Position numbers and translations under genes: made by a program. 64,000 bases of DNA from Duganella sp. SG902 (lineage in GTDB: Bacteria > Pseudomonadota > Gammaproteobacteria > Burkholderiales > Burkholderiaceae_D): assembly GCF_013376005.1 (NCBI RefSeq), contig NZ_JABMJK010000022.1:1-64000 (forward strand), in the 5' to 3' direction. Positions 25,656 through 34,552 of this stretch are shown one piece after another. Every line of letters starts with the position of its first letter. The stretch's first letter is position 1. The notes beneath the pieces were generated by a model. That model saw nothing but the letters and a program-made list of their open reading frames with translations, was not told the origin of the DNA and did no database searches.

Positions 25656-25994
25656 TTAGTTCAGAACCCAGTTGTATTGCACTTGCGCCCAGACCGGCTC
25701 GGCGCCGTTGCTGGCTGGCTTGAACTTGCAGCTGGTGCTGGCGCGCTGCGAAGCCTTGTCCAGGGCCAGCGAGCCGCTCGACGAGATCACTTTGGTTTCT
25801 TGCACATTGCCTTTGGCGTCCACCAGCACGGCCAGCTTGACGTTGCCCGACAGCTCTTCGTCCTGCCACGAGGTGCGGTAGTTAGGCACGTCGCAATCGG
25901 CGTTGTTCAGACGGCCCGCAGGAGCGGCGGCGCTGGCTGGGTTGATGGTCGACAGGGAGATCAGGGCGATGGCGGCGATAGAACGGATGATCAT
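25656..25994 (-). CDS. small secreted protein with a TonB C-terminal-like domain
   Basis: The 112-residue precursor has a signal peptide ending near residue 22 (ASAAAPAG). The mature 90 residues look like a stand-alone TonB-C fold: SGNVKLAVLVDAKGNVQETKVISSSG, then LDKAS, and WAQVQYNW at the end. There is no membrane anchor or proline-rich spanner, so it is not a working TonB. Two cysteines (in NADCDVP and STSCKFKP) may form a disulfide. It converges with the degenerate EAL gene with only 6 bp between stops. Function unknown. Confidence 0.8.
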   Translation of the reverse strand: MIIRSIAAIALISLSTINPASAAAPAGRLNNADCDVPNYRTSWQDEELSGNVKLAVLVDAKGNVQETKVISSSGSLALDKASQRASTSCKFKPASNGAEPVWAQVQYNWVLN

Positions 25995-26258
25995 GATGGG
26001 CTCCAGTAAGTAAGTTCAACGGGAAAACATTTATTCGATGGATGAACTATACCGCGCCGCATCATATATGAATACTTTATTGTTGGAATGCCAGCCATAA
26101 GCTACGGAAATAATGCGGCCACCTAAAATATTTCCGATACACAATTTTTGTATCGATCAGGCAGCTGTATCATTTCTTAAACGAAAGTTAGGACGGTTTT
26201 TCTTTCCCTCCGCATAGGCTATAGTAGCAATATTGCTTTTTACGGTACGGGTAGACTT
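25995..26258. other. 264-bp divergent gap
   Basis: This AT-rich gap separates the leftward TonB-C-like gene from the rightward YcbK gene and must hold both promoters. TATAGT at 26220-26225 is a plausible -10 for the rightward gene, but its -35 region (TTTTTC) is poor. A second TATAGT lies on the minus strand at 26047-26052. No gene is seen in it. Confidence 0.5.
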
Positions 26259-26984
26259 ATGGCATCGCGCAGGGAATTTCTAGGGCTGACGGCAGCCAGC
26301 TTCTTGTCGGTGCCGCTGATCGGCTGCGCTTCCAGCGTGCCGGTGCGGCACAGCAGCATCGCTCATCCGGCGGCAAAGCCGGCGCCGGTAGCGTCCAGCA
26401 GCATGGCGCACGCGTCCGAACAATCGGCGCCGTCCGGCAGTGGCGCAGGGATGATGGAGCCGCCACCGGACATCTTTGATGCCCAGGCGCTCGATCTGGA
26501 ATTCTGGCTGCGCCCACGCACCATCGAGGTGGTGCGCCCGGCGAGCAAGGAGCGCGCCAAGCTGCTGTACTGGAAGGACGGCGAGATCATCGAGTCGGCC
26601 TATCAGGACTTGTGCCACCTGATGCGCGACGTCAATGGCGGCAACGAGACCCGCAACATCGATCCCAAGCTGTTTGAAACGCTGTGGGGCACGCAAGCCT
26701 TCGTGCAGCGCTACGGCATCGACGCGCCGCTGGAGATCCTGTCGGGCTACCGCACCCCGGCCTCCAACCAGAAGCTGCGCGAAGCGGGCGTGCCGGCCGC
26801 GCGTCAGTCGCTGCACATGGTGGGGCGCGCCGCCGACATCCGCATCGCCAACCTGAACGCGGAAGTGCTGGGCGGGTTGGTCAAGAGTTTCCGCCAGGGC
26901 GGGGTCGGCTTCTACTACCGCGCCGGCCCGCGCGGCGGCTGGATCCACGCCGACACCGGCCTGCAGCGCACCTGGAAAGGCTAG
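26259..26984 (+). CDS. YcbK-type (DUF882, peptidase M15-like) exported protein
   Basis: The 241-residue protein has a D-Ala-D-Ala peptidase-like fold of the YcbK group. Its C-domain contains LEILSGYRTPASNQKLR, SLHMVGRAADIRI and GGWIHADTG, giving the His...Asp...His zinc ligands. The N-terminus has twin arginines in SRREFLGL, a hydrophobic stretch and then LIGC, so it looks like a Tat-exported lipoprotein. The next 60 residues are a low-complexity linker. In E. coli, YcbK is a Tat substrate (established). A role in trimming peptidoglycan peptides is likely, but the exact bond cut is not known. Confidence 0.88.
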   Translation: MASRREFLGLTAASFLSVPLIGCASSVPVRHSSIAHPAAKPAPVASSSMAHASEQSAPSGSGAGMMEPPPDIFDAQALDLEFWLRPRTIEVVRPASKERAKLLYWKDGEIIESAYQDLCHLMRDVNGGNETRNIDPKLFETLWGTQAFVQRYGIDAPLEILSGYRTPASNQKLREAGVPAARQSLHMVGRAADIRIANLNAEVLGGLVKSFRQGGVGFYYRAGPRGGWIHADTGLQRTWKG

Positions 26985-27044
26985 CCTTCACGGCTTGTGC
27001 TCCGTTCGTTTACACTGGCGGCTTAGTCAGCCAACAGGATAGTT

Positions 27045-27455
27045 ATGCAAGACCCCAATGAACCGCCGCGCTTCAAGCCGGTGCCGTGGAGCGGACTGGA
27101 AACGCCCGCCGATGTCGAACTGTGGATAGAAGAGCATAACCAGGCTTTGCAGCAGCACATCGGCAAGCATGAAACCGGCTACGGCGTCTGCTTTACGCTG
27201 GCCGAGGGCGGCGAGATCTATATGCAGACCACCCAGGATGGGGCGCTGATTCTCGATGTGACGCCGGAAGCGGAATGGGTGGCGCCCCTGATCATGGCGG
27301 CCGCGCGCCTGCAGGAGGCGCCGCCCGGCCGCCTGTGGGTGCTGCCCGACGATAAGCTGGTACAGTTGATGATCGGACTGAGCGGCCTGATCGCCAGTTC
27401 CATCCTGGTCGTGGGCCATCATTTCGGAGTGCGCCGCCGCATGGGCGCGTGGTAA
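27045..27455 (+). CDS. hypothetical protein, 136 residues
   Basis: I do not recognise this family. It is an acidic protein with a possible membrane segment near the end (about 107-125, LVQLMIGLSGLIASSILVVG) followed by a basic tail (VRRRMGAW), suggesting a C-terminal anchor. The reading frame has the base composition of its neighbours and lies 9 bp before the ABC binding-protein gene on the same strand, so it is probably expressed with it. Confidence 0.7.
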   Translation: MQDPNEPPRFKPVPWSGLETPADVELWIEEHNQALQQHIGKHETGYGVCFTLAEGGEIYMQTTQDGALILDVTPEAEWVAPLIMAAARLQEAPPGRLWVLPDDKLVQLMIGLSGLIASSILVVGHHFGVRRRMGAW

Positions 27456-27464
27456 AGGAGCTTC

Positions 27465-28238
27465 ATGCTGAAACGTCATTTCATCTTGGTGCTGGCGGCC
27501 GCGCTGGCCCTGCCGGCTTCGGCCGCCGATCTGCTGGCCACCGTCAAGGCGCGCGGCAGCCTCAAGGTGGCGCTGGAAGGCACTTATCCGCCGTTCAACT
27601 ACAAGGAAAAGAACGGCGAGCTGGCCGGCTATGACGTCGATGTCGCCAGGCTGCTGGCCGCCAGGCTGGGCCTCAAGGTGGAGTTCGTCACCAGCGAGTG
27701 GGCCAGCATCCTGGCCGGGCTGGCCGCCAACAAGTATGACGTGATCATCTCCCAGGTCGGCATCAATCCTAAGCGCGAGCAGGCCTTCGATTTCTCCCAG
27801 CCCTACATCTACTCGATGCCGCAGCTGATTGTGCGCAACAACGAAAGCGCCAGCTACAAGTCGCTGGCCGACCTCAAGGGCAAGAAGCTGGGCGTGGGGC
27901 AGGGCAGCGTGTACGAGCAGCAGGCCAAGGCGGTGCCCGGCATCGAGGTGCGCAGCTACGCGGCGGCGCCGGACACCATGGCCGACCTGGCCGCCGGCCG
28001 CATCGACGCCGCGCTCAACGACAGCCTGATGTCGGCCTATTTGCTGAAGATTTCCAAGCTGCCGATCAAGGCCGGCGCGCAGGTCGGCGCGGTCGAGCGC
28101 ATGGGTATTCCATTCAAGAAGGGCAATCCCGAATTCAAGCAGGCGCTCAACAAGGCGCTGGCCGACGCGGCCGCCGACGGCAGCCTGAAAGCCATTTCCG
28201 TGAAATGGTTCGGCGTCGACGTCAGCAAGGCGCCGTAA
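27465..28238 (+). CDS. amino-acid ABC transporter periplasmic binding protein
   Basis: The 257-residue precursor has a signal peptide ending near residue 21 (ASAAD). It has the SBP family 3 pattern: LKVALEGTYPPFNYKEKNGELAGYDVDVARLLA, FVTSEWASILAGLAANKYDVIIS, KKLGVGQGSVYEQ and AAGRIDAALND. These resemble the FliY/TcyA cystine-type or general polar amino acid binders; the ligand cannot be fixed. AAAGGAG precedes the ATG. The permease gene begins 3 nt after its stop. Confidence 0.9.
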   Translation: MLKRHFILVLAAALALPASAADLLATVKARGSLKVALEGTYPPFNYKEKNGELAGYDVDVARLLAARLGLKVEFVTSEWASILAGLAANKYDVIISQVGINPKREQAFDFSQPYIYSMPQLIVRNNESASYKSLADLKGKKLGVGQGSVYEQQAKAVPGIEVRSYAAAPDTMADLAAGRIDAALNDSLMSAYLLKISKLPIKAGAQVGAVERMGIPFKKGNPEFKQALNKALADAAADGSLKAISVKWFGVDVSKAP

Positions 28239-28241
28239 GCG

Positions 28242-28904
28242 ATGGAGTGGCTGGAGCTGCTGCGCGAGGCGGCGCCCGTGATGTTGCGCGGCGCCGGCTA
28301 CACGGTGCTGTTCGCGCTGGCCGCGATGGCCGGCGGCCTGCTGATCGGCTTCCCTGTGGCGGTGCTGCGCCTGCTGCCGTACCGCCTGCTGGCGTGGCCG
28401 GCCGGCGTCTACGTCAGCCTGATGCGCGGCACGCCGCTGCTGGTGCAGATGTTCGTGATCTACTACGGCCTGCCCAGCGTCGGCGTCGAGTTCACGCCGG
28501 TCACGGCCGGCATCCTGGCGCTGAGCCTGAACTCGGGCGCGTTCCTGTCGGAAAGCCTGCGCGGCGCCATCGGCGCCGTCAGCAAGGGCCAATGGGCCGC
28601 CAGCTACAGCCTCGGCCTGGGTTACTGGCGCACGCTGTACCACGTGGTGCTGCCGCAGGCGCTGCGGGTGGCGGTGCCGGCCATGAGCAACACCCTCATC
28701 AGCCTGATCAAGGATACCTCGCTGGTCTCGGTCATCACCCTGACCGAGTTGATGCTGTCGACCAAGGAAGTGATCGCCACCACCTTCCAGCCGCTGCCCT
28801 TGTACCTGGCCGCGGCCGCGATTTACTGGCTGCTGAGTTTGCTGTTTGAGGCGCTGCAACGGCGCATGGAACAACGCTTGAACCGCGCGCACCACGCAAG
28901 GTAG
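28242..28904 (+). CDS. amino-acid ABC transporter permease
   Basis: The 220-residue membrane protein of the HisM/TcyB group has about five transmembrane helices. LMRGTPLLVQ and the EAA loop motif, read here as EVIATT-preceded SMLSTKEV region and YHVVLPQALRVAVPAMSN, contact the ATPase and are intact. It follows the binding protein directly, but no ATP-binding subunit follows; the next gene encodes a PAS-GGDEF-EAL protein. The missing ATPase must be encoded elsewhere, possibly shared with another system. Confidence 0.9.
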   Translation: MEWLELLREAAPVMLRGAGYTVLFALAAMAGGLLIGFPVAVLRLLPYRLLAWPAGVYVSLMRGTPLLVQMFVIYYGLPSVGVEFTPVTAGILALSLNSGAFLSESLRGAIGAVSKGQWAASYSLGLGYWRTLYHVVLPQALRVAVPAMSNTLISLIKDTSLVSVITLTELMLSTKEVIATTFQPLPLYLAAAAIYWLLSLLFEALQRRMEQRLNRAHHAR

Positions 28905-28913
28905 GGCTTACGC

Positions 28914-28942
28914 TCGACATCGCCTGCACGAAATGTTAGTCT
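28914..28942 (+). promoter_or_regulatory. candidate promoter of the PAS-GGDEF-EAL gene
   Basis: TCGACA (28914-28919) and TAGTCT (28937-28942) are 17 bp apart, 23 bp before the ATG. The -35 matches 5 of 6 consensus bases and the -10 only 3. It would let the gene be expressed apart from the transporter genes. Confidence 0.3.
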
Positions 28943-28965
28943 GAAAACATCACTGTAGGGGGTGT

Positions 28966-31095
28966 ATGGATAAGACTATGCACACTGAGCTGCCCGGACT
29001 CGCGGTCCTCGCCGGACAGGCCGCGATGGCGCCGTTGGCCGAGGCCGGCGCCAGCGCCGAGCAAGCCTATTTCAACGATATCTACCTGCTGGCGCCGGTC
29101 GGCTACTTCGTGCTGGGCTTCGACGCCACCATCGTGCAGATGAACGTGGTCGGGGCCGATTTGCTGGGCCTGCGGCGCGGCGATCCCGAGCGCTTGTCGT
29201 TCCGCCAGTTCATCGCGCCGCGGTTCCACGACGACTTCGACCGCTTCCTGCGGCGCGCCATCAACAGCGCGCAGGCCGAGCAATGCAATCTGCAGATGCA
29301 GCGCCACCGCAACCAGCAGGGTTTCCCGGTCTCGCTGCGCGCCAGCGTCGACAGCGGCGGCCAGGCCATCCGCGTGGTGCTGGAGCCGGCCGAGGGCAAG
29401 CTGCCGCTGCTGGAGCGCAGCGAGGAGCGCTTCCGCCGCATCGTCCACAACGCCGAGGAGGGCATCTGGGAGATCGACGCCGCCGCCCGCACCAGCTTTG
29501 TCAATCCCAAGATGGCGCAGATGCTGGGCTACAGCATCGAGGAGATGCTGGAGCAGCCGCTGGTGGCGTTCATGGACGAGGAGGGCCGGGTCATCCTCGA
29601 ACGCAATATCGCGCGCCGCCAGCAGGGCGCCTCCGAGCGCCACGAGTTCAAATTCCTGCGCAAGGATGGCAGCGAGCTGTGGGCCACGCTGGCCACCAAT
29701 CCCATCTTCGACGCCGACGGCGCCTACCGCGGCGCGCTGGCGCTGGTGACCGACGTCGGCGCCAGCCGCGCCTCGGCCGACCTGATCTGGCACCAGGCCA
29801 ACTTCGACGAGCTGACCGGGCTGCCCAACCGCCACATGTTCCAGGACCGGCTGGGGCAGGAGATCAAGAAGGCGCGCCGCGACGGCACCCAGCTGGCGCT
29901 GCTGTTCATCGACCTCGACGACTTCAAGGAGGTCAACGACACGCTGGGCCACCAGCAGGGCGACCTGGTGCTGGTGGAGGCGGCGCGCCGCATCGGCCGC
30001 GGCGTGCGCAGCAGCGACACCGTGGCGCGGCTGGGCGGCGACGAATTCACCGTGATCCTGCCCGGGCTGGCCCAGCCGGACAGCATCGACCGCATCGCCC
30101 AGGGGCTGCTGACGCTGCTGGCGCGCCCGATCGCGCTGGAGGGGGCGCAACCGTCGCTGTCGGGCAGCGTCGGCATCGCCGTGTTCCCGGACGACGCCGA
30201 CAACCCGGAGGCGCTGCTGCGCTGCGCCGACCAGGCCATGTACGCCGCCAAGCAGGGCGGGCGCAACCGCTACAGCTATTTCACGCCGGACCTGCAGCTG
30301 GCCGCGCAGGCGCGCCAGCAGGTGACGCTGGACCTGCGGGCGGCGCTGGCGCAGGAGCAGCTCGAGCTGCACTACCAGCCCATCGTCAACCTCCAGAACG
30401 GCCGCGTCGAGCGCGCCGAGGCGCTGCTGCGCTGGCGCCACCCGCGGCGCGGCCTGCTGGCGCCGGCCGAATTCCTGCCGTTCGCCGAATCCGGCGGCAT
30501 GATGCTGGAAATCGGCGACTGGGTGTTCCGCCAGGCCGCGCAGCAGGCGCGCCGCTGGCAGGACGAACTGGGCAGCGGATTCCAGGTCAGCATCAACCAG
30601 TCGCCGGCGCAGCTGCGCGGCGCCACCGCGCTGTACGTGGACTGGCTGCAGCTGGCCGCGCGGCTGGGCCTGCCGCCACGCAGCATCGTGCTGGAAATCA
30701 CCGAGGGCGCGCTGCTGGACGGCGCCGGCCACGTCAGCGAGCGCCTGCGCGAGTTGCGCGAGATGGGCCTGCAGGTGGCGCTCGACAACTTCGGCACCGG
30801 TTACTCCTCGCTGTCGCACCTCAAGCACTTCGGCATCGACCTGCTCAAGCTGGACCGCAGCTTCATCCAGCACTTGGCCAACGATAGCGGCGACCTGGTC
30901 ATGTGCGAGGCGCTGATCGTGATGGCCCACAAGCTCGGCCTGCGGGTGGTGGCGGAGGGCGTGGAGACGACCGCGCAAAGCGGCCTGCTGGCCATGGCCG
31001 GCTGCGATTATGCCCAGGGGTATGTGTATGCCGGCGCGCTGCCGGCGCCGGAACTGGCCGCGCTGGCGCAGCGCGGCGTCAGCCTGCTGCACTGA
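28966..31095 (+). CDS. PAS-GGDEF-EAL cyclic di-GMP signalling protein
   Basis: The 709-residue soluble protein has one degenerate and one clear PAS domain (about 40-140 and 150-270), a diguanylate cyclase domain with intact RLGGDEF and an RxxD site (RSSD), and an EAL domain with EALLRW, NQSPAQL and EITE. The EAL metal loop reads LDNFGTG, with Asn608 in place of the second aspartate, and AEGVET and QGY are present. Synthesis of cyclic di-GMP is likely, while hydrolysis may be weakened by the Asn (inference). AGGGGGTGT precedes the ATG at 28966; an ATG four codons later is an alternative. It ends 19 bp from the convergent flagellar gene block. Confidence 0.93.
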   Translation: MDKTMHTELPGLAVLAGQAAMAPLAEAGASAEQAYFNDIYLLAPVGYFVLGFDATIVQMNVVGADLLGLRRGDPERLSFRQFIAPRFHDDFDRFLRRAINSAQAEQCNLQMQRHRNQQGFPVSLRASVDSGGQAIRVVLEPAEGKLPLLERSEERFRRIVHNAEEGIWEIDAAARTSFVNPKMAQMLGYSIEEMLEQPLVAFMDEEGRVILERNIARRQQGASERHEFKFLRKDGSELWATLATNPIFDADGAYRGALALVTDVGASRASADLIWHQANFDELTGLPNRHMFQDRLGQEIKKARRDGTQLALLFIDLDDFKEVNDTLGHQQGDLVLVEAARRIGRGVRSSDTVARLGGDEFTVILPGLAQPDSIDRIAQGLLTLLARPIALEGAQPSLSGSVGIAVFPDDADNPEALLRCADQAMYAAKQGGRNRYSYFTPDLQLAAQARQQVTLDLRAALAQEQLELHYQPIVNLQNGRVERAEALLRWRHPRRGLLAPAEFLPFAESGGMMLEIGDWVFRQAAQQARRWQDELGSGFQVSINQSPAQLRGATALYVDWLQLAARLGLPPRSIVLEITEGALLDGAGHVSERLRELREMGLQVALDNFGTGYSSLSHLKHFGIDLLKLDRSFIQHLANDSGDLVMCEALIVMAHKLGLRVVAEGVETTAQSGLLAMAGCDYAQGYVYAGALPAPELAALAQRGVSLLH

Positions 31096-31114
31096 GCCGG
31101 CCGTATTGGAGCGA

Positions 31115-32158
31115 TCAGCGCAGGCGCAGCAGCGAGATCACGCGCTCGCGGCTGATGCCGGCCAGCGCCGAGGTGATCGACAGCAGCGACTGGTAGCCGG
31201 GCTGCCTGGTGGTGCGGACGAAATTCTGCGCCACCTGGTCCATGCCGTTCTGGGTGGCGGCCGGGGCCGCGTTGCGCACGCGCGCGGCCACCTGCGCCAG
31301 CGCCTGGTGCACCGAGGCGATCGACGCCTCCACCTTGGCCAGCGCCTGCACCACCTGCTGCAGGGTGCTGCGGATGCCGTCGAGGTCGGCGGTGTTCCAG
31401 CTGTCGGGATCGACTTCGGGCGCCTCGGCCTCGGCCTTCACGCGGTTCAGCTGGCCGGTCGGGAAGCGGATGCCGTTGCCCTGCACGGCGATGGTGTCGC
31501 GCACATTGCCCCACTGCGCCTCGCTGGTGGAAAAGCTCAGCTGACCGTCGTCGTTGATTTGCGCGCGCACCCCGGCCGGCGCCAGCGCCTCGTCGAAGCG
31601 CTGGGCGATCTGGGCGTCCGACAGGCCCGGCTCCAGCACCACCGAGCGCACGTTCTGGCCGCCGCCGATGGAGATCGCCAGCACCTCGCGGCCGCCGTTG
31701 CGCAGGTTGGCCAGGTTCATGCCGCGCACGGTGAAGCTGGTGGTGCTGCCCTTGTTGCTGAACTTGAGCTGCGCGTCCAGCGTGCCGCCCGAGGCGCTGC
31801 CGCGGTTGCGCCAGCTGTTGCTGAACTGGCGCACGCGCGCCTCCAGCATGCCGTCGGCGCGCTGGCGGTTGGCCAGGCGGGCGCTGAGGTCGGCCTTGAG
31901 GTTGCGCAGCTGGGCCGCGCTTTGCTCGAGGAAATCGAGCGCCTGCTGGGCGCCGGAAATGTCGCCCTGCAGCGGCTGGTCCCAGTTGTTCAGGCCGCGG
32001 CGCAGCGGCGCCGCCGAGTTCGGCGTCGGCGTGACCGGGGTCGGGGTGGCGGCGTTCTCGCCGTTCAGTCCCAGCGCGGTGCCGTCCACCGCGGTGGCAT
32101 TGCCGGCGTTGGCGCCGGGGACAATGACTTGGGGGGTGGTGGCGGACGTGATTTGCAT
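31115..32158 (-). CDS. uncharacterised axial-like flagellar protein, possible LafW counterpart
   Basis: The 347-residue protein has no signal peptide. After a low-complexity N-terminus (1-55) it has a helical stretch (about 65-115), a strand-rich centre (about 125-245, with VRAQINDDGQLSFST resembling the flagellin IN motif) and a long helical C-terminus (about 258-347). This helix-strand-helix plan is that of export-apparatus-secreted axial proteins. It is 17 bp downstream of flgL, the last gene of the flgB-L operon. In E. coli Flag-2, lafW, a putative hook-associated protein gene, occupies the same place (known locus layout). The match is by position and layout only. Confidence 0.7.
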   Translation of the reverse strand: MQITSATTPQVIVPGANAGNATAVDGTALGLNGENAATPTPVTPTPNSAAPLRRGLNNWDQPLQGDISGAQQALDFLEQSAAQLRNLKADLSARLANRQRADGMLEARVRQFSNSWRNRGSASGGTLDAQLKFSNKGSTTSFTVRGMNLANLRNGGREVLAISIGGGQNVRSVVLEPGLSDAQIAQRFDEALAPAGVRAQINDDGQLSFSTSEAQWGNVRDTIAVQGNGIRFPTGQLNRVKAEAEAPEVDPDSWNTADLDGIRSTLQQVVQALAKVEASIASVHQALAQVAARVRNAAPAATQNGMDQVAQNFVRTTRQPGYQSLLSITSALAGISRERVISLLRLR

Positions 32159-32175
32159 GGCTGGGAACTAAAAAA

Positions 32176-33087
32176 TTACAGGACGTTGAACAGCGACAGA
32201 TTGGTGATCTTGGAGTAAGCCTTGTACGACGCCTGCAGCGCCAGGTTGTAGCCGTTCAGTTCGGTGGCGGCCTCGCCCATGTCCAGCGAGCCCAGGTCCA
32301 GCAGCGCGGTCTTGTTCGACAGGCTGACGTTGGCGTGGTTGCCGTCCAGGGTTTCCATCACGTTCTGGGCGCCGCCGAAGTCGGCGATCTTGGAGGCGAT
32401 CGCGTCCAGCGCGGCGCTGGCGCCATCCATATTGGCCATGACCGCCGCGCGCAGCGAGGGCGTGGCCGGGGTGATGCCCGGCTGCTGCAGCTCGTTGATG
32501 GTGGTGTCCATCTGGTTCAGCAGCGCCTCCAGCCCGGAGACGTCGACGTTGACGGTCTGGGTGATGCCGTTGCCGACCACCGATTTCTGCTGGTTGGTGT
32601 TGCCGGTGAAGGTGTAGCGCGCGCCGACCGGGGCGCTGGCGTCATAGCTGATGGCCTGGGTGTTGGTCAGGGTGCCGGAGAAGATGTAGCGGCCCTCCTG
32701 GTCCTTCTCGTTGGCGGCGTAGAAGATGCTGTCGCGCAGCGAGGTCATCGAGGTGGTCATCGACTTCAGGTCGTCGCCGGTGTTGCTGGCGTCGGCCGCC
32801 CACACCAGCAGGTCGTGGCTCTGGGTGATGTCGTTGACCATCGACTGCAGATAGGTCTCGTTGGTCGACAGGCGGATCTTGATGGCGGCGATGTTGTCGC
32901 GGTACTGGCCGACGATGGCCTCCTCGCGCGTCAGGCGCGACAGGCGCACGGCGGTGACCGGGTCGTCCGACGGCACTTGCAGCTTCTTGCCGCTGGCCAT
33001 GCGCGCGGTCAGCGAGGCGAGCGCGCTCTGGTTGTCTTGCAGGCCGCGGTTCATGGTGGCCTGGAACTGGCTGGTGGCGATACGCAT
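32176..33087 (-). CDS. flgL: flagellar hook-filament junction protein FlgL
   Basis: This 303-residue protein joins hook and filament as HAP3. The N-terminus (MRIATSQFQATMNRGLQ, then SGKKLQVPSDDPVTAVRL) is the flagellin-like helical D0/D1 region, and the C-terminus (ALQASYKAYSKITNLSLFNVL) is the matching helix. The frame remains open upstream through flgK, but the ATG at 33087 preceded by AAGGAGAG is clearly the start. It lies 11 bp after flgK. Confidence 0.94.
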   Translation of the reverse strand: MRIATSQFQATMNRGLQDNQSALASLTARMASGKKLQVPSDDPVTAVRLSRLTREEAIVGQYRDNIAAIKIRLSTNETYLQSMVNDITQSHDLLVWAADASNTGDDLKSMTTSMTSLRDSIFYAANEKDQEGRYIFSGTLTNTQAISYDASAPVGARYTFTGNTNQQKSVVGNGITQTVNVDVSGLEALLNQMDTTINELQQPGITPATPSLRAAVMANMDGASAALDAIASKIADFGGAQNVMETLDGNHANVSLSNKTALLDLGSLDMGEAATELNGYNLALQASYKAYSKITNLSLFNVL

Positions 33088-33098
33088 ACAGGCTCTCC

Positions 33099-34469
33099 TT
33101 AACCAAACATTTGCAGCGTCGAGTCGAACAGGGTGTTGGCCACGGCAATCACCTTCATGTTCGCCTGGTACATATTCTGGAATTCCACCAGGTTGATGGC
33201 TTCCTCGTCGGTGTTGACCGCGCTGGTCGATTTCCAGTCGTCCTCGGCCTGGGTACGGATGGTGGTGGCGGTCTTCAGCTGCGACTGGTTCTGCTGGCTG
33301 TCGATGCCCAGCTTGCCGACGATCTGGGTGTCGGCGTCGCCCAGCAGCACGCTGCCCAGCGAGCTCAGGGTGATCGGCTTGCCCTTGATGCCGACCAGCT
33401 GTTGCAGGTTGCCGCTGTCGCCCGGGGTGCCGTCGCTGGAGAAGGCCAGGTCGGTGGTCTGGAAGCCGTCGACCACCTGCAGCAGGCCGGAGGCGCTGGA
33501 CGGGTTGAATTCCAGCAGCGGCTCGCCGGCCGTGCCGTCGCTCTTGAAGCCGGCGCTGAACTGGTCGTTGACCATTTGCGCCATCTGGCCGGCGATCTCG
33601 GAGATCGATTTCTGCAGCGGCAGCAGGGTGTTCTGCTTGTAGTTGCCGAGGCCGCCCAGCTGGCCGCCGACCTTGGTGTCGTCCAGCTTGAACTTGCTCT
33701 TGGCGAAGGTCAGGGTCAGGGTCGAGGCGCCCGAGGTGGTGACGAATTCCAGCGAGGCCGCCATGTTGCTGACCACCAGCGGTTGGCCGCTCTTGAGCGA
33801 CACGCTGGCGGTGCCGTCCGGGTTCATGATCACTTCCACGCCGACCTGCGAGGCGACGCTGTCGATCAGCTGCTCGCGCTTGTCCTGCAGCGCCGAGGTG
33901 TTGGTGCCGGCGCCGCTGACCGCGACGATCTGCTGGTTGAGCGCGGCGATGCCGGCCAGCGACTCGTTCAGCTGCGGCAGGATGGCCTGCTGTTGCTGCT
34001 GCACCGAGATGACCTGGGCGGCGGTGACGTTGTAGATCGAGTTGAACTGCTGCGACATCGAGTCGGCGGCGGTGATCACCTGCTGGCGCAGCGGGGTCGA
34101 GGTCGGGTCGACGCCGGCCGCGTTGAGCGCCTTGAAGAAGTTGTCGATGCCGTAGCTCAGGCTCGACTTGTCGTCGCTCATCACCGTTTCCATCTGGGTC
34201 AGGTAGGGCTGCACCTGCGACAGCGAGCCCAGCTCCGAATTGGAGCGCCACATCTGCTGCGCCTTGTAGGAATCGCTGAAACGCAGCAGCGAGCCGATCT
34301 GCACGCCATTGCCGGCCGACTTGGTGCCGGGGTCGGACGCGGTCGCCTGCAGCAGCACACCCTGGCGGGTGTAGCCCTTGGTTTGCGAGTTGGCGATGTT
34401 TTGACTGACGGTGTTCAGTGCGGCCTGGGCGGCCAGGGCGCCCGACAGTGCGTTGTAGGTGATGGTCAT
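33099..34469 (-). CDS. flgK: flagellar hook-associated protein FlgK
   Basis: This 456-residue protein is HAP1 at the hook-filament junction. It starts with the axial motif (ALNTVSQNIANSQTKGYTRQ), ends with EAINLVEFQNMYQANMKVIAVANTLFDSTL, and has TSALQDKREQLIDSVASQVGV in the first half, all typical of FlgK. It is about 100 residues shorter than the Salmonella protein, and the loss lies in the variable central domain. An 83-bp gap separates it from flgJ upstream. Confidence 0.95.
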   Translation of the reverse strand: MTITYNALSGALAAQAALNTVSQNIANSQTKGYTRQGVLLQATASDPGTKSAGNGVQIGSLLRFSDSYKAQQMWRSNSELGSLSQVQPYLTQMETVMSDDKSSLSYGIDNFFKALNAAGVDPTSTPLRQQVITAADSMSQQFNSIYNVTAAQVISVQQQQQAILPQLNESLAGIAALNQQIVAVSGAGTNTSALQDKREQLIDSVASQVGVEVIMNPDGTASVSLKSGQPLVVSNMAASLEFVTTSGASTLTLTFAKSKFKLDDTKVGGQLGGLGNYKQNTLLPLQKSISEIAGQMAQMVNDQFSAGFKSDGTAGEPLLEFNPSSASGLLQVVDGFQTTDLAFSSDGTPGDSGNLQQLVGIKGKPITLSSLGSVLLGDADTQIVGKLGIDSQQNQSQLKTATTIRTQAEDDWKSTSAVNTDEEAINLVEFQNMYQANMKVIAVANTLFDSTLQMFG

Positions 34470-34552
34470 TGGTGCGGGGTCTTTCCTGGTGAAGTCCGGG
34501 TGACCTGTGGCGGCGTGGCCCCACCGGTCCGATATCAGTAACGGGCGACCGA

